Assembly (NCBI GenBank): GCA_964633715.1
Contig: CAZWHQ010000009.1
Coordinates: forward strand, 1-64,000
Direction of reading: 5' to 3'
Origin: JAUWVG01 sp964633715
GTDB taxonomy: Bacteria > Acidobacteriota > Aminicenantia > Aminicenantales > Aminicenantaceae
Length of the DNA stretch: 64,000 nt
Part shown: piece by piece, positions 17,546-26,174 of the stretch
Layout: each line of letters opens with the position of its first letter
Position numbering within the stretch: position 1 is the first letter of the stretch
Notes under the pieces: generated by a model
What the model was told of the DNA's origin: nothing
Database searches by the model: none
The model's input: only the letters and a program-made list of their open reading frames with translations
Made by a program: the position numbers and the translations under genes

Positions 17546-18127
17546 ATGAAAATAAAGGAATTTTGCACTATCAGGATGGGATATGCCTTCAGAAAACGTT
17601 TGGAGCATGTGCCTGATGGTGGCGCAAAAGTCATTCAGCCGAAAAATATATCTGCTAGCGGGATTCTCTCTTTCGAAGATGGTGAGCCCTGGCAGTCGGC
17701 TGTTTCCTCCTCAAATCCGCTGAAGCCTGGGGACGTACTGCTTGTAAGCCGAGGACGTTTTGCGGCCACAGTGTTCAATTTGCATGATCCGGGCCCTTGG
17801 ATAGTCCCGTCTTCTATCCTTATCCTGTCGATCAAAGACAAATCAGTGCTGCCTGAATACATCTCATTCTATTTCAACTCTCCTAACGGACAAAAACTCT
17901 TTCGCCGTCATTTGGAGAAAACAACAGTACCTTTTATAAGTGCAGGCAATCTGGCTGAAATGGACATCCCTGTTCCTCCCATGGAGAAACAGCAATCACT
18001 GGTCGATTTCGAAACAACCAATAGGAATTATGCTCAGCTATCAAGCCGAAAACTGGAATTGCTGAGACAGATTCTTAACCAGGAATTAACAAAGGCAGAA
18101 AGATCTATAAAAAGGAGTCATCCATGA
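17546..18127 (+). CDS. half-size type I restriction specificity (HsdS-like) protein, one target-recognition domain
   Basis: A 193-residue protein equivalent to a single HsdS half: one target-recognition domain (about 1-160), then a conserved helix (PVPPMEKQQSLVDFETTNRN...LRQILNQEL). The features of HsdS TRDs are seen: SAGNLAEMDIPVPPMEKQ and KPGDVLLVSRGRFA. Start at ATG 17546 because GAGGGG precedes it; the frame upstream runs through the promoter. It overlaps hsdM by 4 nt (ATGA), so it is translationally coupled to the methyltransferase. A full two-domain HsdS is also encoded in the same operon. It may act as a dimer with HsdM, or modulate specificity; this is inference. Confidence 0.8.
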   Translation: MKIKEFCTIRMGYAFRKRLEHVPDGGAKVIQPKNISASGILSFEDGEPWQSAVSSSNPLKPGDVLLVSRGRFAATVFNLHDPGPWIVPSSILILSIKDKSVLPEYISFYFNSPNGQKLFRRHLEKTTVPFISAGNLAEMDIPVPPMEKQQSLVDFETTNRNYAQLSSRKLELLRQILNQELTKAERSIKRSHP

Positions 18128-19647
18128 GTGGACAAAAGCAGTACAGCCAGGAAGCATTGAACAGAATGTTGTGGGAGGCAGCGGACTCGTCCCGCATGAA
18201 CGTAGATGGCAGCGTCTATAAAGATTATGTTCTGCTGTTCCTGTTCTATAAGTATATGAGTGATCTCCATCAGCACGAAATGGAAAAACTTGTCGAGCGA
18301 TATGGTGATGACAAGGAGCGTATAGTACTGCGGCAAAAACATTTGCGGTTTGTTCTCCCTGAGGGAACAAGTTTCTCCGACCTTCTCAAAAAAAAGGATG
18401 AAGATAATATCGGCGAATTGATCAACATCGCTCTCCATGCTATCGAAGATGCGAACGGAGAACGCCTGGAAGGACTGTTCTCCATCGATTTCAATTCCGA
18501 CGCTATTCTCGGCAGGACCGATCAGCGAAACAAGATGCTTCGCCACCTGCTGACCGATTTCTCTAAGATCGACCTTTTCGCGGCGGGTGACGATGTCATC
18601 GGCAATGCCTACATGTATATGATCGAAAGATTCGGATCGGATGCAGGCAAAAAAGCAGGTGAGTTTTTTACGGTCAAGTCCGTGGCCGTATTGCTTGCAA
18701 AGCTGGCAAAGCCGCAGCCCGGTTGGCGTATATGCGATCCTGCTTGTGGTTCCGGAGGCATGCTGCTGCTGGCCGGTGTGGAGATAGAGAAACAGGGCTC
18801 CAGTGATTATGCGCTTTACGGACAGGAAAGCATCGGGTCAACCTATAACCTGGCCCGAATGAACATGTTCCTGCACGGCAAGGACTCCGCCCGGCTGGAG
18901 TGGGGCGATACGCTCAATAATCCTCTGCTTAAAGAAGGCGACGCCCTTATGAAGTTCGATCTTGTCATCGCCAATCCGCCGTTTTCACTCAAAAAATGGG
19001 CGGGAGACAATATTGAAAACGACCTATACAACAGATTTTTTCGTGGAATACCACCAAAAACCAAAGGCGACTACGCTTTCATCAGCCACATGGTTGAAAC
19101 GGCAAAGGTCAAAGAAGGCAAAGTGGTTGTGGTCGTTCCACATGGGGTGCTGTTTCGAGGGGCGGCCGAGGGAAAAATTCGCCAAAGCTTTCTTAAAGAA
19201 AATATTGTCGATACGGTCATCGGTCTGCCTGCCGGATTATTCCAGACAACCAGTATTCCCGTGGCCATCTTGGTCCTCGACCGCTCGCGTGAATCCGGAG
19301 GTAAAAACGAAGCCCGCAAGGATGTGTTTTTTGTCGAGGCTTCAAAGATGTTCAGATCAGGCAAGGCACAGAACTTCCTGGATGAAAAGCATATAGACAA
19401 GATTCTGGATGCAGTGGAAAACCGGCAGGATGTTGAGAAATTCTGCCGTATCGTTCAGCCGGATGAGATCGAAGAGAACGATTACAACCTCAACATCACC
19501 CGTTACGTCGACACATTTGAGGAAGAAGAGGAAATCGACATCGAAGCCAATCTCAAGGAACTGGCCGAGGTTGATGCCGAACTGGTGAAACTGGAAGCTG
19601 AGATGGCCAGGCATTTGAAGGCGCTGGGGATAAAGAATAGTGAATAG
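18124..19647 (+). CDS. hsdM: type I restriction-modification system methyltransferase subunit
   Basis: A 507-residue N6-adenine methyltransferase subunit. The N-terminal helical domain (about 1-135) includes LNRMLWEAADSSR. The SAM-binding motif I is DPACGSGGMLL (about 203-213) and catalytic motif IV is ANPPFS (about 281). EFFTVKSVAVLLAKL and GDYAFISHM are further conserved segments. The C-terminal coiled tail (EEEEEIDIEANLKELAEVDAEL split into short blocks) contacts HsdS. Full length. Methylates the recognition site together with HsdS and protects it from HsdR. Confidence 0.95.
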   Translation: MSGQKQYSQEALNRMLWEAADSSRMNVDGSVYKDYVLLFLFYKYMSDLHQHEMEKLVERYGDDKERIVLRQKHLRFVLPEGTSFSDLLKKKDEDNIGELINIALHAIEDANGERLEGLFSIDFNSDAILGRTDQRNKMLRHLLTDFSKIDLFAAGDDVIGNAYMYMIERFGSDAGKKAGEFFTVKSVAVLLAKLAKPQPGWRICDPACGSGGMLLLAGVEIEKQGSSDYALYGQESIGSTYNLARMNMFLHGKDSARLEWGDTLNNPLLKEGDALMKFDLVIANPPFSLKKWAGDNIENDLYNRFFRGIPPKTKGDYAFISHMVETAKVKEGKVVVVVPHGVLFRGAAEGKIRQSFLKENIVDTVIGLPAGLFQTTSIPVAILVLDRSRESGGKNEARKDVFFVEASKMFRSGKAQNFLDEKHIDKILDAVENRQDVEKFCRIVQPDEIEENDYNLNITRYVDTFEEEEEIDIEANLKELAEVDAELVKLEAEMARHLKALGIKNSE

Positions 19648-19675
19648 GGAATTGAGAATTAAGAATTGGGAATGA
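19648..19675 (+). repeat. GAATT-type low-complexity spacer 1
   Basis: Directly after hsdM the sequence runs as near-heptad repeats of GAAT[AT]-like units (GAATAGG, GAATTGA, GAATTAA, GAATTGG, GAATGAA). The same kind of tract is found at two other gene borders in this island (20869-20898 and 25346-25404) and nowhere else noticed in the window. Confidence 0.6.
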
Positions 19676-19704
19676 AAAACGGAATATCACAGAAGGGTAC
19701 AAAG

Positions 19705-19824
19705 ATGAACAGCATCTCAAAGAATGCAGCTATTCGGAAATTCCTAATAGCTCAGCGAAAGGCAAATGGGAACTTTATAACTAAATACATGGAATGTCAC
19801 GGAAGCAGAGGATTTGAGATATGA
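19705..19824 (+). CDS. small ORF (39 aa) coupled to rhuM
   Basis: A 39-codon frame (ATG 19705, TGA 19822-19824) overlaps the rhuM start by 4 nt in the ATGA fashion used by the other gene borders of this operon. It could also start at 19672 (50 aa). AAGGG lies upstream. The peptide is basic (KNAAIRKFL then AQRKANGNF). No family is recognised. It could be a leader whose translation controls rhuM, or a chance frame. Confidence 0.3.
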   Translation: MNSISKNAAIRKFLIAQRKANGNFITKYMECHGSRGFEI

Positions 19825-20864
19825 AAAATAACTTGCTAGCAAAAGGTGAATTTCTGCTCTATCAGACCGAGGATGGACAGGTTAAAATCGATGTGCGCCT
19901 GGAAGACGAGACAATCTGGCTGACTCAGCAGATGATAGCTGACTTATTCCAAACCACGAAACAGAACATCGGGCAACATTTGAAGAATGTCTTTGTGGAG
20001 GGAGAGTTGGTCCAGGATTCAGTTGTAAAGAAATTCTTTACAACTGCTGCAGACGGCAAACAGTACAAAACCAATTTTTACAATCTGGATGCCGTTCTTT
20101 CCGTTGGCTACCGAGTGAAAAGCTTCATCGCCACCCGTTTTCGTATTTGGGCTACAGAGCGGCTCAAGGAATATATAGTCAAGGGATTTGTCTTGAACGA
20201 CGAACGGCTGAAAAATCCTCCAGTTGCCGGTTCTGCGATCCCTGACTACTTCGATGAACTGCTGGCCCGTATACGCGATATCCGTGCTAGTGAACGGCGA
20301 ATGTACCTGCGGGTGCGGGAGATTTTTTCAATGGCTGGCGACTATGATCTTTCACGGAGCGAGACCACTAGATTTTTCAGTATCATCCAGAACAAACTGC
20401 ACTTTGCCGCCACCGGCATGACCGCCGCCGAGCTTATCCAGTCGCGTGCCAATGCCGAACTAGCAAACATGGGACTGACTAATTGGCAGAAGAGCGATGT
20501 CCGCAAAACTGATGTGACCATCGCCAAGAATTATCTTCGTGAGAATGAAATCGACGAACTGAACCGCATCGTTGTCATGTGGCTTGATTTTGCCGAAGAC
20601 CAGGCACTGCGCCGCAAACAGGTTTTCATGAAGGACTGGGAAACCAGGCTGGATGAATTCCTCTCCTTCTCCGAGCGGCGCGTCCTTGACGACGCTGGAA
20701 GCATCAGTAAGAAGGGCGCGGAAACTCATGCAAAACAGGAATACGACCGTTTTGCGGCCCGCCGCCGCGAATACAAAGAACAGCTTGGCGAAGCCGAATC
20801 AATCAAGATTCTTGAGGAGGAGGCGAAGCGAATTAGTGATAAAACCAAGGAAGACAAGAAATAG
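19821..20864 (+). CDS. rhuM: RhuM-family protein
   Basis: A 347-residue member of the virulence-RhuM family. The N-terminal YQTEDGQVKIDVRLEDETIW, then WLTQQMIADLFQTTKQNI (helix-turn-helix-like) and GYRVKSFIATRFRIWATERL are characteristic. The family has no established biochemical role; its homologues often sit inside type I restriction-modification operons between hsdM and hsdS, as here. The helix-turn-helix-like start suggests nucleic-acid binding. Complete, with the C-terminal charged tail. Confidence 0.85.
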   Translation: MKNNLLAKGEFLLYQTEDGQVKIDVRLEDETIWLTQQMIADLFQTTKQNIGQHLKNVFVEGELVQDSVVKKFFTTAADGKQYKTNFYNLDAVLSVGYRVKSFIATRFRIWATERLKEYIVKGFVLNDERLKNPPVAGSAIPDYFDELLARIRDIRASERRMYLRVREIFSMAGDYDLSRSETTRFFSIIQNKLHFAATGMTAAELIQSRANAELANMGLTNWQKSDVRKTDVTIAKNYLRENEIDELNRIVVMWLDFAEDQALRRKQVFMKDWETRLDEFLSFSERRVLDDAGSISKKGAETHAKQEYDRFAARRREYKEQLGEAESIKILEEEAKRISDKTKEDKK

Positions 20865-20868
20865 CACT

Positions 20869-20898
20869 GAATGAAGAATTTTGAATTAGGAATTGTTA
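20869..20898 (+). repeat. GAATT-type low-complexity spacer 2
   Basis: Between rhuM and hsdS: units GAATGAA, GAATTTT, GAATTAG, GAATTGT in a row. The hsdS ribosome site (TAGGA, 20887-20891) lies inside it, so the tract provides translation signals. Confidence 0.55.
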
Positions 20899-22176
20899 AT
20901 GGACGTTAAGAATAAAAATAGGATTGGATACAAGAAGACGAAAGTCGGGTGGATTCCGAACACTTGGATTACTCAGAAGCTGAAAGAATGTTGCTTGAAA
21001 ATCGGCAGTGGAATAACGCCAAAGGGCGGGGAATCAACATATCTTAATGCTGGTGTTGCACTTGTGCGAAGCCAAAATGTTCTTAACGAGGCCTTCTGTA
21101 CAGATGGGTTACGGTATATCTCCAACGCTCAGCACGAGAAAATGAAAACCTCCGCATTGAGACCTAGAGACATTCTTTTCAACATCACGGGGGCTTCCAT
21201 TGGGCGTTGTTGCATCTTCCCGAGTAGCGTCGGAGAAGCAAACGTGAATCAGCACGTTTGTATTATTCGCTTAACAACTAGCTTCTGTCCGGAATTTGTT
21301 GCAAGTGTGTTGAATAGCTGTATTACGAGGAAGCAGCTACATGAGAACCAAGCTGGTGGTGGGCGTGAAGGATTGAATTTCCAAAATCTTGGAGCCTTCA
21401 GAATCCCTCTCCCTCCTCTCCTCGAGCAGGAGGCGATTGCGGGGGTATTGGAGTGTTGGGATCAGGCGATTCGGAATTATGAAAAGAAGATTGAGAAAAA
21501 GCGGAATATAAAAAAAGGATTGATGCAGCGGCTTCTTTCCGGCAAACAGCGCCTGCCAGGATTTTCGGGGGAGTGGAAGGAAGTAAGGTTGGGGGATGTG
21601 TGCGAAATCATAATGGGACAATCGCCAGCCTCTTCGTTCTATAACAAAACCCAAGAAGGACTACCACTTCTCCAGGGCAACAATGATATCAAAAACGGAT
21701 TTTCTTGCCCTCACTACTGGACAAGCCAGATAACAAGGTTTTGTCTTCCAGGCGATATTTTGATGACCGTTCGTGCTCCAGTTGGGGAAATTGCTCTTTC
21801 CATTCATAAAGCGTGTATTGGTCGCGGAATCTGTGCTATTCGTGGGAAAACAGCTAGTCAGAGATTCGTGTTTTACTCACTGGACAATTCAGAAAATGCA
21901 TGGAAAGCATTCGGCCAAGGAAGCACTTTTACTGCAATAAACAGCAAAGATGTTAGAGATTTTCAAATTGCAGTCCCTTCTGAAGTCAAAGAACAAGAAG
22001 TAATAGCAGACCTTTTGTCTAATGCAAACGATGAAATTGCGTTCTTCGAGCAAAAGCTGTCACTCCTAAGAGATCAAAAAAGATTTTTATTGAACGATTT
22101 AGTGACAGGGACAATACGCCTGCCGCAGTTCAGAGGCGGGATGGCGAACACCAGTGCAAATGGAGATCAAGCATGA
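20899..22176 (+). CDS. hsdS: type I restriction-modification specificity subunit
   Basis: A 425-residue two-domain HsdS. TRD1 (about 1-175) ends in IPLPPLLEQEAIAGVLECWD, followed by the first conserved helical region. TRD2 starts at about 218 with EVRLGDVCEIIMGQSPAS and ends with the second helical region (EQEVIADLLSNANDEIAFF). Start ATG 20899 chosen because TAGGA lies 7 nt upstream; the frame also has an upstream TTG. It overlaps hsdR by 4 nt. Its two recognition halves set the bipartite DNA site. Its sequence is unlike the half-size HsdS earlier in the operon, so two specificities are encoded. Confidence 0.93.
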   Translation: MDVKNKNRIGYKKTKVGWIPNTWITQKLKECCLKIGSGITPKGGESTYLNAGVALVRSQNVLNEAFCTDGLRYISNAQHEKMKTSALRPRDILFNITGASIGRCCIFPSSVGEANVNQHVCIIRLTTSFCPEFVASVLNSCITRKQLHENQAGGGREGLNFQNLGAFRIPLPPLLEQEAIAGVLECWDQAIRNYEKKIEKKRNIKKGLMQRLLSGKQRLPGFSGEWKEVRLGDVCEIIMGQSPASSFYNKTQEGLPLLQGNNDIKNGFSCPHYWTSQITRFCLPGDILMTVRAPVGEIALSIHKACIGRGICAIRGKTASQRFVFYSLDNSENAWKAFGQGSTFTAINSKDVRDFQIAVPSEVKEQEVIADLLSNANDEIAFFEQKLSLLRDQKRFLLNDLVTGTIRLPQFRGGMANTSANGDQA

Positions 22177-25100
22177 GACGTGAATACGAACTGCCTGATT
22201 TTGATGAAGCCTCGATGAGCCAGATTCCGGCTCTGCTGGAACTGGTGAACCTGGGTTTTACTTATATCCCCAGGGCTCAGATCTCGGAAAAACGTGAAAG
22301 CCCGTCTCAGTACGTCCTTCGTGAAATTGCATTCACTGCCTTGCGCGAGATCAATGGATCCAACATCTCGGACAAAAGCATTCGTGATGCGGTTTTCGAG
22401 GCAGAGCAGATCGAAATGGGCGGCGGTGTATTTCGTGCATCGGAAGATGTGTACTCGCTGATGCTGGCGGGGAGGGCGGTTTCGGAACTTGTGAACGGGA
22501 GGCGGGTATCGCCGCAGATGAGATTCATCGATTTCAAAGAGGCGCGGAATAACCATTTCCATGTGTGCGCGGAATTTGAGCTGTCTGAGGGCCAAAGCCG
22601 TCGGCCGGATATTGTCCTTTTCGTAAACGGATTCCCGTTTGCAGTGATTGAGAACAAGAAGGAATCGGTTAAGGTCGACGAGGCGGTAGCTCAAATGGTC
22701 CGCAACCAGAGCCGCAATGAAACACCAAAGTTTTTTCTTTTCCCGCAGATTCTGGTTGCCACTAACGTCCGCGAGTTGAAGTTTGGAACGATGCTGACAC
22801 CGGCACGGTTTTACGCTCATTGGAAGGAGAAAGACGCTGACCAGAAAGTCTATGACGCCGAAGTCTCTGCGGTTATCAACAAACCTGTTAGTCCCGAGAC
22901 AGTCAGTCAGATTGCTATGGATCTGATCCGTACAGATTATGTTCAGACACCTGATCGGGCTGTCACGAACCAGGATCGGGGCATCTACAGTCTCCTGCGG
23001 CCGGAACGGCTTCTGGATCTGACCCGCAATTTCATTCTCTATGACGGTGGAATCAAGAAGATCGCCCGCTACCCGCAGTATTTCGCCATCAAAAAGGCCT
23101 TAGAGAGGCTCAAGACGTTTGATGAATACGGACGCCGGCGCGGCGGCCTGATCTGGCATACGCAGGGTACGGGAAAGAGCCTGACGATGGTGATGCTGGT
23201 CAAGTGCCTGATCGATGATCCGGATATCGTCCTGCCGCGAGTTCTGGTTGTCACCGACCGGCGGGATCTGGATAAACAAATCAGCGACACATTCACAGCA
23301 TGCAATATCAAAAAAGATGTAAAGCGTACGGCCAGTGCGAAAGAACTGCTCCGTTTGATCAAAGAGAAAGACCAGCGCGTCATCACATCACTGATTCACA
23401 AATTCGAGGCATCCAGGGCAATACGTAATTTCATTGATGATGATCCGAACGTTTTTATCCTCATCGATGAAGCGCACCGTTCTCAGGCAGGTAAGGCGAA
23501 TATTGAGCTGAATTATATACTGCCCAAGGCCTGTCAGATCGGATTTACCGGTACACCGTTGATGAAACGCGAAAAAACGAGTGAGCGGAAGTTCGGCGGG
23601 ATTATCGATGCCTACACAATATCCGAAGCGGAAGCGGATGGTGTCGTTCTTCCCTTGATCTATCAGCCGCGGTTTGTGGAACAACGGGTTCAGCAGAATC
23701 TTCTGGACAGGTTCTACGACCAAATCACCAGGGACCTGACAGATCATCAGAAAAAGGACCTGCAGCAGAAATTCAGTTCCTCTCAGATTGTTGAAGAGAC
23801 TTCCCAGCGGATAGAGACAATAGCTCTGGATATTCTGGATCATTTCAGGGAGTACGTGGATACCGGGCTTAAGGCACAGGTTGTGGCTCCATCGAAGTAT
23901 GCGGCAGTGATGTTTGTGAAGGCCTTCGAGCTGCAGGATAAGGTTTCTGTAGAGGTCATCATTTCGGAATCTTCGGATAATGAGGAAGATGATAAACTTC
24001 CCGAGCATAAGAGACTGGTGGTGGAGTGGCTGTCAGAGGAAAAGCATAAGCATGGTACCTCTCTCGAGACGCGGGAGAAAAATCTTATCAAAGACTTCAA
24101 GGAGAATCCTGAAGGCGTAAGAATGCTGATCGTAGTGGACAAGCTGCTGACCGGCTTTGATGCGCCCCGTAATGCATTTCTCTATCTGGCCAAGCAGCTC
24201 AAAGACCATAATCTTCTTCAAGCAATAGCGCGTGTGAACCGCCTGTTCGACGGAGATGAGGGGAGGGAGGCCAAAGTAAACGGGTTTGTCATCGATTATT
24301 CGAAGAATGCAAAGAACCTGTACGATGCCATGGAGCTGTTCTCGAACTATGATCCGGAGGACATCGAGAGAGCGCTGCTGAATTCTGAGGAAAAGATCAG
24401 AGATCTTGAGAGGGTCTATCAGGAGCTGCATTCAATCTTTAATGCTGTTTCAAACAAGCAGGACACCGAAGAATATGTGCGCATTCTGGAAGATAATGTG
24501 GAGACACGTGAACGATTCTATGAACTGGTCAACGAGTTCATCAAGCAGTTCTCCACCTGTCGGATGCTCTATGATTTTACGCAGAAGTTCGATTCTGGGA
24601 AACTGCACCGCTATCAGGGAGATTTGAAGAAATTCGTAGAACTGAAGAAGATCCAGAAAATCAAGAATGCCGAGGAGGTCGATTTCTCAAAATATGAAGA
24701 TCAAATCCGGCGGATTCTGGACAAGTATGTGACAGCGGAATATGTGGTGGAATTATCAAAACCGCTGTGTATAGCAGAATCCACCGCATTCAATGAATAT
24801 ATCGAGAATACGGAGCGCGGTTTATCGGATAAATCTAAAGCTGAGGCGATAGCGGCACAAACCCGGCGCACTATCAAAGAAAACTATGATCGTGATCCGG
24901 AGTTCTACAGCCGGTTCAGCGAGAAAATCCAAGACCTGATTGAGGAACTGAAGAATGCCAGGAAAGAGGACCTCAGGGCTCTACTGGAGCGGGCCCGTGA
25001 GTATCAGGGACAGGTCTCTGACTATGAAGACAACGATATTCCTGCCCCTATCAAGGGACGGAAGGGATATCATCCCTTTTTCCGTAATTTGCAGTCGAAG

Positions 25101-25349
25101 CTCAAAGCGCATTTAATACCCCCCGATTTGCTCTGTGATATGGTCAAGGCGATGTATGATCTTGTCGAGAGGCGGAAGATCGTTGACTGGGACCGCAATA
25201 TTGAGGTGGAGCGCCGGGTCCGGGTTGAGATAGAAGACTATCTTTTTGATGTGGTGAAGAAAGAATACGGAATACCGTTGGGGGCGGATGAGATTGACGC
25301 CGTTGTCACACTGGTCTGGAATCTGGCTGTAAAGAACAGGGGATTGTGA
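22173..25349 (+). CDS. hsdR: type I restriction endonuclease, motor/nuclease subunit
   Basis: A 1058-residue HsdR. The N-terminal PD-(D/E)xK nuclease is visible as RRPDIVLFVNGFPFAVIENK (catalytic Asp, Glu and Lys, about 145-165). The SF2 motor follows with Walker A HTQGTGKSLTM (about 329), DEAH in LIDEAHRSQ (about 431), GFTGTPLM, and later QAIARVNRLF (motif VI). The C-terminal helical domain is complete. It translocates DNA and cuts at a distance when HsdM/HsdS meet an unmethylated site. No frameshift, so the system appears functional. Base composition is clearly more GC-rich than surrounding housekeeping genes. Confidence 0.96.
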   Translation: MRREYELPDFDEASMSQIPALLELVNLGFTYIPRAQISEKRESPSQYVLREIAFTALREINGSNISDKSIRDAVFEAEQIEMGGGVFRASEDVYSLMLAGRAVSELVNGRRVSPQMRFIDFKEARNNHFHVCAEFELSEGQSRRPDIVLFVNGFPFAVIENKKESVKVDEAVAQMVRNQSRNETPKFFLFPQILVATNVRELKFGTMLTPARFYAHWKEKDADQKVYDAEVSAVINKPVSPETVSQIAMDLIRTDYVQTPDRAVTNQDRGIYSLLRPERLLDLTRNFILYDGGIKKIARYPQYFAIKKALERLKTFDEYGRRRGGLIWHTQGTGKSLTMVMLVKCLIDDPDIVLPRVLVVTDRRDLDKQISDTFTACNIKKDVKRTASAKELLRLIKEKDQRVITSLIHKFEASRAIRNFIDDDPNVFILIDEAHRSQAGKANIELNYILPKACQIGFTGTPLMKREKTSERKFGGIIDAYTISEAEADGVVLPLIYQPRFVEQRVQQNLLDRFYDQITRDLTDHQKKDLQQKFSSSQIVEETSQRIETIALDILDHFREYVDTGLKAQVVAPSKYAAVMFVKAFELQDKVSVEVIISESSDNEEDDKLPEHKRLVVEWLSEEKHKHGTSLETREKNLIKDFKENPEGVRMLIVVDKLLTGFDAPRNAFLYLAKQLKDHNLLQAIARVNRLFDGDEGREAKVNGFVIDYSKNAKNLYDAMELFSNYDPEDIERALLNSEEKIRDLERVYQELHSIFNAVSNKQDTEEYVRILEDNVETRERFYELVNEFIKQFSTCRMLYDFTQKFDSGKLHRYQGDLKKFVELKKIQKIKNAEEVDFSKYEDQIRRILDKYVTAEYVVELSKPLCIAESTAFNEYIENTERGLSDKSKAEAIAAQTRRTIKENYDRDPEFYSRFSEKIQDLIEELKNARKEDLRALLERAREYQGQVSDYEDNDIPAPIKGRKGYHPFFRNLQSKLKAHLIPPDLLCDMVKAMYDLVERRKIVDWDRNIEVERRVRVEIEDYLFDVVKKEYGIPLGADEIDAVVTLVWNLAVKNRGL

Positions 25350-25404
25350 ATTATGAATTAGGGATGAGAATGGGGAATGGGGAATTCAGAATAGAGAATA
25401 GAGA
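25346..25404 (+). repeat. GAATT-type low-complexity spacer 3
   Basis: The longest of the three tracts: GAATTAT, GAATTAG, GATGAGAAT, GGGGAAT, GGGGAATTC, AGAATAGAGAATAGAGAAT in succession between hsdR and the peptidase gene. Confidence 0.6.
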
Positions 25405-26142
25405 ATGGGGAAGAAATTTACATACAAGAATATCTCCTTTGATTACAGCCTGGTACTGGAGAACAGAAAGACCATATCCGCCACAGTCTTCCCAAACCGG
25501 GCATTGATTGTAAAGGCGCCGCAAGAGGCCACCGAAGATCGTATCTGCGATTTTTTACGCCGGAGATTCCGCTGGATTCTGAAACAACAACGGTACTTTG
25601 AGCAGTTCAAATCAGGAGGGGAGAAACAGTATGTCAGCGGCGAGACTTTTCAATATCGCGGGCGTTCGTATAAACTGCTTCTCCGCAAAGATTGGGGGAG
25701 CGAGCGTGTTTCACTGCAGCACGGGACCTTGACAGTTTCCACGTTTTCGCCTAAAGATCAAGCCCATACTATAAAACTTCTTGAGGAGTGGTACCTGGAG
25801 AAGGCTAACAAAGTGTTTTCGGAGCGCCTTTCCGCATGTTTCTTTTTATTTGACTACAAGGAGATGCCGACTTTGGTGATCAGGAAGTTGAGTAAGCGAT
25901 GGGGCAGCTACATGCACAAGACCAACAAGATTTTCCTGAACCAGGAGCTGATCAAGGCATCAAAGAGGCATATTGATTACGTTATTATCCACGAACTTTG
26001 CCATGTGACCCACAAGCTGCACAGCCGTTCTTTTTATAATCTGCTGGAATCCAGACTCCCACAATGGAAAAAGCTCAAGACTGAGCTTGAACTGAGCCTC
26101 TTGGGCAGTCCCGCGATTCTTTCTGAGCAGATTGGAGAGTGA
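25405..26142 (+). CDS. YgjP-type (WLM/DUF45) putative zinc metallopeptidase
   Basis: A 245-residue protein of the M48-related YgjP/DUF45 group. The zinc site is VIIHELCHVTHKLHSRSFY (HExxH with a downstream His, about 195-213), preceded by the conserved KRWGSYMHKTNKIFLN. Such genes frequently end type I restriction-modification operons. A proteolytic or regulatory role in the system is proposed in general terms, but the substrate is unknown. Last gene of the island; the next gene is convergent. Confidence 0.9.
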   Translation: MGKKFTYKNISFDYSLVLENRKTISATVFPNRALIVKAPQEATEDRICDFLRRRFRWILKQQRYFEQFKSGGEKQYVSGETFQYRGRSYKLLLRKDWGSERVSLQHGTLTVSTFSPKDQAHTIKLLEEWYLEKANKVFSERLSACFFLFDYKEMPTLVIRKLSKRWGSYMHKTNKIFLNQELIKASKRHIDYVIIHELCHVTHKLHSRSFYNLLESRLPQWKKLKTELELSLLGSPAILSEQIGE

Positions 26143-26174
26143 CGAGGGGATAAAAAAAATCGGGAAGGCAAACA

